DNA of 64,000 nt, taken from assembly GCF_000003855.2 (NCBI RefSeq), contig NW_003101656.1, forward strand, positions 430,925 through 494,924. The letters run 5' to 3'. How positions within the stretch are numbered: position 1 is the first letter of the stretch; the number at the start of each line of letters is the position of its first letter. This document shows, piece by piece, positions 11,703-22,159 of this stretch. Origin of the DNA: Blastomyces gilchristii SLH14081 (taxonomy: Eukaryota; Ascomycota; Eurotiomycetes; Onygenales; Ajellomycetaceae). The notes beneath the pieces were generated by a model, which was not told the origin of the DNA, ran no database searches, and was given only the letters and a program-made list of their open reading frames with translations. The position numbers and the translations under genes were made by a program.

Positions 11703-12948
11703 ATGGACGACGAGATTGGCAATTTTGTTGTCATTTTTCGACCCCCTGGTGATGCGCCAATGTACAAGGTCGAGGTCAACACTTCCCAGTATACCTTTGT
11801 CGCGGCCGCGGCCGCCCTCGCTACCAAAGTGCTACAAACCCCTCAAGCGATAAACGCAATGATCGAACTTGCCTTGGAGCTTGCCGAGACTGTGGCGATG
11901 AGGAAGTCCATTCAAGACAACCCAGCACTGGCTAGACAAGCGGTCCAGCTGTTCGTCGACAAGATCAGTGCCAAATTCCCCGGCATCGTCATTGACTCAT
12001 CCATCAACACTGTCCAGATGCTGGGTTTCCATCTTGGGATAGTGTGGCACGGTGGACTGGAAGACTTTGACCCTCGTAAGCACATGATCCACATCAATGC
12101 GCAGGTGAGTATGCCACCTTCTCCTTTCACCTCGTTCTGTCCTAGGCAGGACTGACGGTATCTATGCGTTAAGAGGCTGGAGGACTTGATGGACGTAGCA
12201 GACGCGGGAACCCCGATGGCCGACAAATACTTCCAGACATTCATCTTTCAGCTTGCAAACACCTTTGTTCATGAAGTTGGTGGCCACCTCCTCGTGACAT
12301 TTCTCAGTGACCTCATTGTGGATGAAAATGGCCAAGTGGCGCGCCCATTTACTCCTCCTTCAGTTAGCTACAGTAACTATGCTCTGTGTGACAACTGTAT
12401 GGCAGGCGAATCGGGACGTGCTCTTGAAGACATTCTATTTGGCGGGTCGCTTGAGTACTATCATGACCCTAGTGGTGGTCCCCGGCAGGTATGTATTCAA
12501 CATCATATATGCATCATTCGCTACTTCCACTTTGGAGCATGATTCGCATATCTAATTGCTTTGATTAGCCCGGAATTCCCTATCTCCTGGATGAGGATAA
12601 TCTTGTGAGATGCATCCCTGAAGCTTTCATTAGCAATTTTCTTGCAAATCGTAAGACAGCATTAATGCCACCCACTCTGATAAGAGCCACCGTACATTAA
12701 AAATTTACGTATGCTAACACCACTCTCTGGAAGAATTCCAATTTCCATATCCTGTAGAAGGGCCAGCGTTTGTTCCAAGGACCATGATTCCGCTGGGCAA
12801 CACCACTACACCTATCCAGTTTCCCCACCCCAGCGCCCGCCCGCAGCTCGCTCTACAAGACCTGCCCAACATGGCCGGAGACCGTGTTCTGCTCAGGCGG
12901 TTGCGCCAAGTTCTCACTGATAGGAAACGTCGCGCTATTGCTATTTGA
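11703..12948 (+). CDS. Four-exon gene: putative zincin-like protein with HEVGGH motif, 337 aa
   Basis: Gene model: exons 11703-12104, 12174-12488, 12569-12650 and 12734-12948. The introns are 69, 80 and 83 nt. The donors are GTGAGT, GTATGT and GTAAGA. Intron 3 contains a perfect TGCTAAC branch site 14 nt before its AG, and intron 1 has CTGAC. The spliced frame is open for 337 codons and ends in TGA. The ATG at 11703 has a good context (accATGg); an in-frame upstream ATG at 11679 is possible. An Ala-rich helix (about residues 28-40) comes first. Near residue 165 the sequence NTFVHEVGGHLLVTFL fits the HExxH zinc-binding signature of metallopeptidases. Two cysteines follow in a YALCDNCMAGESGRALE segment, which could carry the third ligand. 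The C-terminus is Pro-rich, then basic. No signal peptide or membrane span is evident. Family and substrate are not recognised, and peptidase activity is an inference from the motif. Confidence 0.82.
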
Positions 12949-13489
12949 ACCCGACCCTTTGGAGCATGTTTGTGTCAAACGGTGCAAGATTGATGGCACC
13001 TAGAAACCGCCAGACCATTTTGTTGTCTCTTTTTATCTCTTTCCACTCTGTTGCATAAGCACGTGGTCTCGTCATTTACTTAAAAGGACTACATGAACGA
13101 AGAGGAGAGGCAGCGGACGCAGTTCTTATCAAGAACACTAGCACCGCACCCAAAAGTCCACTTCCAAGGTAGGCAAGAATTATCTGGATGGCAACGGGGT
13201 TTTTGATAACAAATAGTAATAGCTAGAAGAACTTAAATTATATCCTCTTTATCATTCCACGCCGCTGGAAGTGGAGTAACAATGCTTTCATCACAAATAG
13301 GAGGCTAACGGAATGGCCCGGAGTCCAATTGCCATGCTACATCTTCCCTCCTAGTGCACTCCCTGCGCAGGTTGAGAGAAAGGTCCTGTTAGGACCTCTC
13401 TTTTTTACCAATGAGAGACATGGTTGGCAAAACAACGAGGCTTTAATGGAAGGAGACGCCCCACGCCTTGCACCGGCTCTAGCCGGGAT
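12949..13489 (+). other. Island intergenic DNA with a short 37-codon ORF
   Basis: Mostly unassigned. Just downstream of the gene no clear polyadenylation signal was identified. An ATG at 13093 opens a 37-codon frame to TGA at 13204. Its start (EEERQRTQFLSRTLAPHPKV) followed by HFQG is vaguely like the N-terminus of fungal kinase-like proteins before the glycine loop, but the frame then breaks. It may be a gene-start relic; evidence is weak. Confidence 0.25.
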
Positions 13490-14265
13490 TCAAGCCTCGG
13501 TGGATAGCAGCGCCAGGGTATTCTGGTCATACAATTCACGATGTGGGGGATCGATTTCCCATTTCAAATCAAATTGAGGTGGCTTTCCATGCCTCCTTAG
13601 CATCAGCATTTCGGTAGCCAGCTCGACGGATGATGCAACAACAGTATCGGATGAGTTTTCCGGGCACGCAGCACTCATCAACGTCCTTCCTCAACTTGTC
13701 CTGCCTGTGGGTGGACAAGCAGGGAATGAACAGGGGACTGTATTCAGTCGTGTGATGCGCTTGGCTTTACTTTTTGTGAGCTGGTGGCTGCCCGAATATT
13801 GCATCTGTACACAACTTCCTATCGCCACGGATCTTCCTTTTGATCTTATATTGCTTCTGAAGCAGGGCGAGATGAATATGGTGAGAAACGTACGAATATC
13901 CTTTCCAAGATCCGATCGTCCTTAAGATGCGAGAGCTTCGTATTTGTCCAAAAAAAGGATAGATTTTTAAGAACAGCACAAGATGGATAAGAAGCTGGAG
14001 ATTAGGAGAGGGGTTTTGGAATTTGTATGCAGGCCAACATCCGCATATCTGCAGGCTTACGGAACGGCCCGGAATTCCACACAGTGGCTGACAGTCCCCC
14101 AATCACGGACTTGACCTCTCAGTCAAAATTGATTTGCGCGTTCCCATCCTCGGTCATAAGGACGCAGTGGCCCTTCTCATCCATGTTCGCAATGCTAGGA
14201 AGCGGGAACCTGGCTGGAAAGTTGCGTTCTAGATGGAGGTCAGCTTCCATGAGACAGTCCACATT
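13490..14265 (-). pseudogene. Possible broken gene on minus strand
   Basis: Two stretches on the minus strand look protein-like rather than random. One is at about 14265-14123 (LHLERNFPARFPLPSIANMD, continuing to NAQINFD before a stop). The other is at 13681-13490 (VELATEMLMLRRHGKPPQFD, continuing through EIDPPHRELYDQ). Between them the frame is broken, with no simple single intron evident. The base composition is normal for the island, so the damage is not the repeat-type decay. No family is recognised. It could be a decayed host gene or exons of an unmodelled one. Confidence 0.35.
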
Positions 14266-14328
14266 TTAAAAAGGGGGTGGGTGTTGGGATTCAGCCATCT
14301 TGTTCAGTTTGGTCTCAACTTGCTAAAC

Positions 14329-14518
14329 TGTTAGTATGCGAGGTCTAATACCAGGGGGAAAGCTATAGAGGTGGTTGGCAGTAACTAGTATTGCATTGGT
14401 GGTTAATCTAATCCTTGAGGAAGGGAAAGGAGGAGATTGTTGGCCACAGTGTGACAATATTGCTATTTACAGGATGGATGCGGAGCATCATGTGATCACT
14501 GGTCACAGGGTCCTTTCA
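14329..14518 (-). repeat. G3 left LTR (3' LTR), 190 bp
   Basis: Matches 20039-20228 at most positions. Differences are transitions. This copy keeps GG near its outer edge (accaggggg, ggtggttggcag) but has lost CG near its inner edge (gatcactggtcacaggg against gatcgctggtcacgggg). Confidence 0.95.
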
Positions 14519-14557
14519 CCCTGCCCCTCCCCCATCCATCCCTCCCCCCTTTTGTAT
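14519..14557 (-). promoter_or_regulatory. G3 polypurine tract
   Basis: On the minus strand an almost pure G/A stretch rich in runs of G directly abuts the 3' LTR, the position of the primer for plus-strand DNA synthesis. Unusually long and G-rich for a gypsy element. Confidence 0.75.
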
Positions 14558-14806
14558 GTATAGTGGCATTGTAGCCTGCCCTATGGTTGCCAGCGGCATT
14601 GTGCCTGCCCCAGTGTGTATTGCTAGCAGGAGCACCTGCCTCAACCCGCGGTTGGCAGTAGCCCTGCCCTAGGATGTATTGTAAAGTGGTTTGTATGTAT
14701 ATATAAATTATCAATGTGTTTTTAAGAGATGTAAAGCATTGTCATTGTTTGTTTTTAGGATTTTGTTTTTTTTTTTTTTTTTTTTTTTCAGTTGAAAGAG
14801 ATCAGT
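14558..14806. other. G3 non-coding 3' region with TGCC repeats and poly(T)
   Basis: Undecayed sequence containing several degenerate repeats around gcctgccc (14570-14680) and a T run at 14766-14788. It ends with the left copy of the SINE target duplication (14794-14806). No gene is seen. Confidence 0.6.
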
Positions 14807-15186
14807 ATTATTATTATTATTATTATTATTATTCTTCCATTATACTCACATGCAAGCGGAGCTTATGATGAGTCCTTGCGTGATGTTAAATACAGGTCAA
14901 GTGTTGGTTATACAGGAGGAAATACAGGTGTTGAGACCATGCCAAGATAACAAGAACATAGGAAAATACAAAGGAGTGACAATTAGATACATGTGATAAT
15001 AACTTCCCAGCCCAGGAACATAGAGCGATTCATTGGAGCGATTTGTACACCTCTGTATTTATTAGAAACCTGAGGTGCTTGAGTTCTGGATTTAGTGTAT
15101 CCCCTGCGGGTTTCGAACCCACGCGCCTTGGTTTCCCACGCCAAGGTGCTACCGGGTGGCCGCATTAACCATTCAGCCACCGGGGC
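14807..15186 (-). mobile_element. tRNA-headed SINE, 380 bp, well preserved
   Basis: Flanked by a perfect 13-bp duplication gaaagagatcagt (14794-14806 and 15187-15199). Read on the minus strand, the head starts at 15186 with a tRNA-like segment. Its A-box-like TGGCTGAATGG is at 15179-15169 and a perfect B box GGTTCGAAACC at 15119-15109, the internal RNA polymerase III promoter layout. The body has no ORF, and it ends in nine AAT repeats (14807-14833 on plus). The last unique bases before the tail match the LINE 3' end in this window at 12 of 13 positions, so the LINE machinery probably mobilised it. CG and GG are retained, unlike the surrounding G3 DNA. Confidence 0.9.
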
Positions 15187-15199
15187 GAAAGAGATCAGT

Positions 15200-18100
15200 T
15201 GATGTGACTGGTTTTAATCAGTGTATTCTCATGCTTGCTATACTGTGATATGAAATAAGAATAATATTTCTGATTGTGAGTTTATTGTATCTGAAATTGA
15301 TGATTGTTCTAGATCTTAATCTGCTAGTTTGAGTTGTATTGAGTAGTGATGATGATATTAATATATGAATGAATTCATATTTACAAGTTGAGTTGAGTCT
15401 ACTCATTCATTAAATTCTGATTCTTTGTATTATTATTGTATTCTGTATTTGAGTCTGTCTCTGATTATTTAAGAGTTCATTATTTTCTCTATGTCTCAGT
15501 TATCTTTCTCTGAGTATGTGGCTGTTTATGAAATGTTCTGTGATATACACAGTTTGAGAAGAGAGATATGAAATACATTATGAATCTGATAGTTTGATAG
15601 AAGATTTAGCTGATATACTTGTGATCTGATTTATACTTCTATATGAAAGAGATTCAGAAATTTATAATTCATCTTTTTATTTAATCTGCATGTGAAGAGA
15701 TTCTTCATGTTTAGATAGACTTTATCTTCAACTTGAAACTCTTGTGAGTTGTCTTTAGCATACTTCTTCATAAGGTCTTGTATATATAGTAGTTTCTCTT
15801 GTACTATCTACTGTGTCTTCTATGCTAGAACTGCTGTATGTTCTGCTTGAGATTCATCTATTGCTTCTGTTGATATGTCAGAGATAATGAGAGATAGTGA
15901 TTGATATCTCAGATTCATAAGAAATGAGAATATTCTCAGTATGAAATGAGTTGAGTTGCTGTACACAAATTCTGCTCATAACAGTAGATCTGTTCAGTCA
16001 TTCTGTAGATAGTCAGTGTATAATCATAGATAGACTTTCAATTCTCTGTTTTATCTCTCTATCTATTCATCTATTTAAGAATGATAGACAGTTGATAGTC
16101 ATTGATTAATATGCATGCTTTTTATTAAAGCTTCTCAGAAGTCAGAGATAAAGAGATAATCTCAGTCAGAAATGATTACTACTGATATATCATATAATCT
16201 GATAATATTCACTATAAAGATGTGTGTGAATGTTTGTGAGATAAGATCTGTAATAGTGAGGATATAATATAGTCTCTTCAATTATTTGCAGCAGAATACA
16301 GCTATTATATTCATAATTTAATATATTACTGAGTAGATGAACTTCAGCAAGTTTATGATAAAGTCTACTGTGATAATATATCAATTTTTGTGAGATATAG
16401 AAATAGATGTCATTTCATCATATATTCTGTGAGTGATTGATTTGACTTTGTGACATACTTGATATATTCTTATATAAGCTTCAACATTCTTTCTTATTAT
16501 CAGTCAGTAGAATCATCTTACTATAGATTGATATGTATATTTCATATCAAACTATTCTGCAGTGAGTGAGTTATGAAATTCATGAAGAATTTGATTTCTA
16601 CTCATTATACTGTCAGAGATGTATATTCTATCTTAATAGAATAGAAGATTATTCTGTATTACTCAGTTTTCAAGGTGATTTCTATCATTATCTGATATAA
16701 GAGTCTTCAAATCAGATAGTAGTGTCTGTTTAATTTGATAAATTAGGTCTGAGTTTACTTCTACTGCATTCACTGAGATTATATATACTATATTTATAAA
16801 TGCTATTCAGTGATTGTGTAGTATTTCAGAGGCTTGTTCATAGTAGATTATAAGTTGTATAAAGTGATGAAAATCATTCTGAAGTTCTGTTAATTCTTTG
16901 AGACTTGATTTATAGTTCAGTCATCTGAACAGATCATCTGTAGAGTTTTTTAAGTCTTGTTTATACAGAATCTTTATATTCAGCTCACTCAGATATTATA
17001 CTCATCAGACTTGTCTATATATTAGAATTTTTATAATAAGAAATGAGAGAAGATTATGATAGTCACTATAGACTATGATTTGAATTCTGTTACTTCAAAT
17101 GAAGTGATGTCAGTGCTTTGTTAATTCTACAATTACTAGTATCTCTGTATTATAAGTGCTGTAATTTCTCTCTATTATGAACATCTTTCTGCTGAAGAAT
17201 GCTACTGAGTGAAGATGTCTGTCATCCTGCTTTTAAGAGAGTATTTCACTTATAGTGAAGTCACTTATATCACAGAAGATAATAATTGATCTATTATTAT
17301 TATAGAATATCAGTAATAATATCTCTGTGAACACTTGCTTAAGCTGTTTCATATTGACTTTATATTTATCTGTTCATTGAAATATTGTGTTGTTCTTCAG
17401 CAGTACTGTGAGAGTGAGACAGATGCAGTTATACTAATAAATGAATCATCTATAGAAGTTACACAATTTAAGAAATACTCATAGATCTCTGATTATTCTT
17501 GAGAATGATCATTATACTATAGTATCTACTCTGACTGAGTTCATTTTTATATCATCTCTTTCTACTAGATAGCCCAGGAAGTCAATTTTAGTTTGTAAGA
17601 ATCAGTACTTGAATATATTGTATATCAAGTCTGCATCTCTAAGTTTCTGTAGAATCTGTTATACTTAGATTCAGTGTTTATCTTGATTATTCTTCTTTGT
17701 GTAAATTACTACTTCATCAATATAGATAATAACAAAGTTATTAATATATTTCTGTAGAACTGTGTTTATGAACTGTTAAAAGTGAGCTGAGGCATTTGTG
17801 TGATCAAAGAGAACTACTAGACATTTATATATTCTATATCTTGTTTTAAAAGCTGTCAGATGTTTGTGTCTCTCAGTGATTCTGATGAGATGATATACAT
17901 GCTGAAGATCTAATTTTATTATTCATTTTACTACTCTCAACTGCTCTAGTAGATCTGAAATGAGTGAGATTACATATTGATTTTTCACAGTTATAATATT
18001 GAGTTTTCAGTAATTTACACAGAATCTTTTATTATCTTCTTTTTTATCTGTGAATAATACAGAGAATGTAAATGAGAATTTACTCAGATGTATGAATCTC

Positions 18101-18350
18101 TTGATTAGATTGTCATCTATGTATTTCTTAAGAAGATGTAGTTCTGATTCTGATATGAAGTACAGAGAGTATCTGCTGAGAGTCTTATTATTTATCAGTG
18201 TTATGTGTATATCTGTAGTGAAATGAGAATGAAGAGTGTCTGCTCATGACTTATGAAACATATCTTTGTATTCCTTGATCTATCATAGAACTGAGATGAG
18301 TGCAGAACTTTCAGTTTTTATTTAAAGTCATATTAGAAGAGATGTGAGAT
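15200..18350 (-). pseudogene. G3 pol relic: RT, RNase H, integrase
   Basis: Read through stops on the minus strand. The RT starts near 18170 with KKYIDDNLIKRFIHLSKFSF, then FCVNY-KLN. ITVKNQY and a KLDLQHVYHLIRI segment follow. The catalytic box FVIIYIDEVVIYTKK lies near 17735-17690, with E in place of the second catalytic D. Integrase-like sequence follows towards 15900, with short open pieces at 16190-16384 and 15218-15406 that are not recognised on their own. Heavily decayed; TGA stops predominate. Domain limits in the integrase half are uncertain. Confidence 0.75.
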
Positions 18351-18519
18351 CAATGTCATCTGATTATTATATGATTGATTTCATTTGTTATTATCAGTTT
18401 GTTCTGATGATGATTTATTCAGTTTTTCAGTTAATATCTGAGTTTGTTTGCTTTAGTCAAGACCTTCTCAATATTATGAAGATGAACATTTGTAGCAATC
18501 TGAAATAGTGAGTTTATAA

Positions 18520-18702
18520 TCAGTCTGTTGAGACAGAAAGTTTGAGTTTATATATGTATGAGTATGTCTTGTACAGATTGTCATTTAGATCATATAGTTT
18601 GATCTCTGTATATGATATTTTCTTCACATTTAAGACTTTCACTGCCCTGAGTATGAGGATATTGAATACTGCTTCAGAGTCAATCATTGCTGAGATATTC
18701 AT
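18520..18702 (-). pseudogene. G3 retropepsin relic
   Basis: MNISAMIDSEAVFNILILRA, continuing as VKVLNVKKISYTEIKLYDLN, matches the aspartic-protease domain of Ty3 elements. The catalytic D-S/T-G reads DSE because Gly became Glu, a GpG-type change. It lies between gag and RT as expected. Confidence 0.75.
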
Positions 18703-18799
18703 TGTCAGTGTGAGTTATTACAGATTGTTCAGCACAGCTGCATTCTTTAACATGAAGATGATATAATATATAGCTTATTCTGATAATCTGTAGTTATTT

Positions 18800-19990
18800 A
18801 TTTCTTAAATAAAGAGATTTTACTCCTGAAGCTTTGACAGACACATCATCACTTCTATTAATATATCAGAGAGTTTTTCAGTTTTTCAGTTTGAAGAGAG
18901 AAATCTTGATCGAGAGTTCATATCTCTAATGATTCTGATGAGAAGTGATGTAAGAGATAGAATTCAGAATCTTATTATTACAGTTTATAAGCTGAAGAAT
19001 GTCACTCTCTGCATGAGATATCTTACTTTTGAGTAGCAGATATTTCATCAGTGCTCTTTCTTATCACATCAGATGCAGAGATTATCTCTTTACCATTGAA
19101 AGAATTCAGTATCTGATAAATATAAGTTTTTATCTGCTTCTCTTACATATCTCTTCAGAGATCATGATTAGTTATATTCTTACTCATTGAATCAGATACA
19201 TTTGAAGTCTTATTTAATAAACTGACATATCATAATAATGTGACTTTCTGCTTATAGTGTAACTTGTTTCTATTTCATGAATGTGACTGATCATGTATTG
19301 AAATATGTCTGATTTATCTGAGTTAATATGAGATGTGTTAGTTTCACTCAGTGTATTATATATATAGCGGCATCATTTCACTTCATATCTGCAGTGATTG
19401 TTTTAAATTGAGTGATAAAGTCAATTATCTTTTGATATGATTTCATTTGCAGCTCAGTCAGTTGTAGTTCAGTCTGTAACTCTGAGTTCAAGATCTGATA
19501 ATTATTCTATAATCATACTTTGAGAATCTCTCATGATGTAATGTGAATATTATATAATATCTGAAGACATTGCATATATTGTTGTATTAATTTATCAAGA
19601 TAGCTGACTATATAGGCAATTTTGAATGTGTTATTAATGATGAGATATTCACATATATTATTCTTGATATTCAATGGTCAAAACCTGATGTCTGAATAAC
19701 TGTTAAACACATCTGATTTCTTGAGTTTAATTTTGACAACTGTTATGATTTCAGTGATATTTCTGTTTGCAGATGAGACCTCTGCATTATTTTATATCTC
19801 TAGCATGATGATTCACTCTAGCAGGTATCTGTTTTCTGCTGCTAGAGTGTTCTGACTTGTGATGATACATTCAGTAAGATTGATATTTTCTTATATCAGA
19901 GTTTGAATCTGTTCAGAGAGATTTTTCATGATCTGCAATTGATTTCTTGTAATCATGTTATTACACATTATTGAGAAAAATTTTTTTTTC
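18800..19990 (-). pseudogene. G3 gag relic with CCHC knuckle
   Basis: The minus-strand gag region is riddled with stops. Near 19090-19045 a C-x2-C-x4-H-x4-C nucleocapsid knuckle can be read, with stops at the positions where Trp/Arg would be expected after His. The gag start lies near 19980 and is approximate. Confidence 0.6.
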
Positions 19991-20038
19991 TTAGTTTCTC
20001 CTGCTTCTCAGTCAGTATGTGTTTAAGAAGAATTAGAA

Positions 20039-20228
20039 TGTTAGTACATGAGGTCTAATACCAGGGAGAAAGCTATAGAGATGGTTGACAGTAACTAGTA
20101 TTGCATTGATGATTAATCTAATTCTTGAGAAAGGGAAAGAAGGAGGTTGTTGGCCACAGTGTGGCGATATTGCTATTTACAGAATGAATGCGGAGCATCA
20201 TGTGATCGCTGGTCACGGGGTCCTTTCA
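20039..20228 (-). repeat. G3 right LTR (5' LTR), 190 bp
   Basis: Partner of 14329-14518. Its inner (left) part has lost GG (TTGACAG for TTGGCAG, TTGATGA for TTGGTGG), while its outer end keeps CG (gatcgctggtcacgggg). Confidence 0.95.
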
Positions 20229-20233
20229 TAAAC

Positions 20234-20677
20234 AACCTTGAAAAATGTTTTGAAGGGTGCAAGGAGGGGTAAGTAGATTGTTGCTTCAATTTGATTGACC
20301 ATGCTCAGACTCACACGAACACGATGTTGATGTAGCAGCGGCCCCCTGGTAGCGGTCGCTCCTTCTATACGGAATCTCTCATATGTAATCTATCTACGGA
20401 GCGCTATCAAAAGAATTGCGCCGCTCATATTCAATTTATACAGCTAAGAAACACCGTCATGTTTTAATGAGAAATTACATTTAGCTTCTAATCACCCTAC
20501 ATTTTATTTATATAAGATTGCCATATTGATTTCTCTTCATTCTGTAATTCCTCATCATTCACGACTGATAAAATATAGCACTTAATACTGATATTGCTAC
20601 AAGAGCTGTTGTAGTAGCTCTTGAATTACTTCATTTTAACAAGTAAAATGCTAAAACCACAGAAATCACTTAGAACT
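20234..20677. other. Unique island DNA, no gene seen
   Basis: Undecayed sequence with CG-containing stretches (for example around 20338-20430). Once contiguous with 14323 before G3 inserted. No convincing ORF, RNA gene or repeat was found. Confidence 0.6.
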
Positions 20678-20850
20678 AGACTGACCGTGTGACCGTGTCT
20701 GAAATCAGGATCAGAATATTTAATAGTCTTATTAGCAATTCAACTGATCTCATTACACAGCTTTAAGATTAGATAGTAGTCTCATACTGTCTCAGTGAGA
20801 CTTACTGTCTACTCTTATCACATTTTTTAAATGAGATCATGCAAGATCTT
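20678..20850 (+). mobile_element. Truncated, mutated relic of the 504-bp MITE
   Basis: Begins with the same agactgaccgtgtgaccgtg terminus as the MITE at 34368 and aligns for about 173 bp. The differences are C-to-T/G-to-A (gagaccaggacc to gaaatcaggatc, gatccc to gatctc, acgg to acag). It then stops abruptly against a G1 gag fragment. Confidence 0.8.
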
Positions 20851-21640
20851 ATGAAGAGAATAAAATCTTATAAAGAGAATAAGAGAATATTAGTAAAAGA
20901 TCTGAGAGTTCTGACATCTTATCTTTGATATATGAGATATTCATATGATTACACTGTTAATTCTGAACAACTCTTAAACGCAGATATCACACATCTGATA
21001 AACAATATAGCTATATCTACTGATAATATAAGAGAACTCTTAAAGCTGAGTATAGATGCAGTGTTACAGTGACACTGAGTAATGTTGAAATTATAATAAT
21101 AATAAATAGCTGATATGCATGCAACTTAACAATGTTAATATGAGAAAATTCAACAACTAACTTAATAAGAAATTACTGTACAGACACTTCTGACATTAGT
21201 TAAATCAGATATAAAGATGTAAGTACTGAAGAAATGTTTAAATATCTCTGTATATTTTAATAGTGCTGACCTCACTCTCTACTTCTTATAAAGGTTGAAA
21301 ATGATTGTGAATCTAAGTGTAGATGAAGATATCATCAGTTTATTAACTAATTAAGATTAATATATCAATGATTAATTAAAATATTGCATGAAATAGAAGT
21401 TTCATTTATAAATGAGTATGTGAATCAGTATTACAAACATTTAATAACATTATCAAAGATTTTAATATTCTGTTTCAAGACACTGCTATGTAATAGAAAG
21501 TATTAGATTAATTACAGAGTATCTGACAGAGAAATACTTCTCTTATAACATTTATCTCTGACTTCAATATCAAGCTGATAGAAGCAGGTGATCAATTACA
21601 AGAGAATTAAAGAAAGATTAGTATACTTAAGAAGATACTT
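20851..21640 (+). pseudogene. G1 gag fragment, plus strand, part 1
   Basis: Reverse complement of the gag region of the minus-strand G1 copies (compare about 26840-26050). It starts with caagatcttatgaagaga and runs through the sequence homologous to the gag N-terminal half. It is cut by G1 copy a and resumes at 27345. No intact frame. Confidence 0.8.
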
Positions 21641-21950
21641 TGTAAGAAGCCTATGCTGAATAGATCAGTATGATATTAATAGATCTTATATAACAAAGAG
21701 AAAAACATTAGAGAAGGAAAAGAAAGACAAAGTGTGAGAATCAGCAATCAAAGTGAATATTTATACATGTATGTGATGGTGTACACAGTGGAGCTTTGAG
21801 GTGAAACAATCTACATATGTTTGTGACAGCTGAGGATTGGTGATTGAGAATAGCCAAGAATCAGAGTGTACATATTTGAGAATGAAGTGATAGAAATCTG
21901 TGAAGTATAATGAAATAGTCTATATGATTGATCAGGCGCAGCCTGTCATA
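21641..21950 (-). repeat. G1 copy a left LTR (3' LTR), 310 bp
   Basis: Starts TGTAAG and ends ATA (mutated from ACA). Largely CG-depleted at its inner end. Pairs with 27030-27339. Confidence 0.93.
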
Positions 21951-21996
21951 TTAGTCCCTTCTTTTCAGAAGCAGTTCTCATCAGTCAAGAGCTGCT
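21951..21996 (-). promoter_or_regulatory. G1 copy a polypurine tract and hairpin
   Basis: On the minus strand the purine-rich AAAAGAAGGGACTAAT directly precedes the 3' LTR, as a polypurine tract should. Next to it, AGCAGTTCT (21970-21978) and AGAGCTGCT (21988-21996) form an inverted repeat with a 9-nt loop. It is perfect in copies c and d. Confidence 0.65.
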
Positions 21997-22159
21997 GTTT
22001 TGAATAATGTGAAACTTAAAGTTCAGATCAGACAATTATACCTGACTCATTTCACAAGATATTGTCAGCTGCAGCTGTGAGATCTTTTATCAATAATATT
22101 CTCAAGCTCTCACTAAAGCTTATTATCTTCTTCTATGATACCTGACAGCTGTCAGTCAG

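Larger units (their letters stand above)
14329..20228 (-). mobile_element. Ty3/gypsy retrotransposon, family G3, 5900 bp, inactive
   Basis: A minus-strand LTR element with two 190-bp LTRs (14329-14518 and 20039-20228) and a 5-bp target-site duplication TAAAC (14324-14328, 20229-20233). LTRs begin TG and end CA. Inside the left LTR, which is the 3' LTR of this minus element, lies a strikingly G-rich polypurine tract. Gag, protease, RT and integrase relics follow in the usual Ty3 order towards the left. The internal domain is heavily decayed from about 15200 to 20000, but the leftmost ~450 bp are not. A SINE sits inside at 14807-15186. It inserted into island DNA, so 14323 and 20234 were once neighbours. 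Confidence 0.92.

Noticed and set aside
11912..12244. 110-codon minus-strand ORF
   Set aside because: Antisense shadow of exons 1-2 of the HEVGGH-motif gene. It crosses intron 1, and the plus-strand model has proper splice sites.
12711..12920. Overlapping ORFs on both strands over the last exon
   Set aside because: Shadow frames of the exon at 12734-12948, whose frame continues correctly from the spliced gene.
15090..15186. A tRNA gene on the minus strand
   Set aside because: A and B boxes are present, but the acceptor stem does not pair, the spacing leaves about 16 extra bases before any anticodon arm, and the segment sits at the head of a SINE with target duplications.
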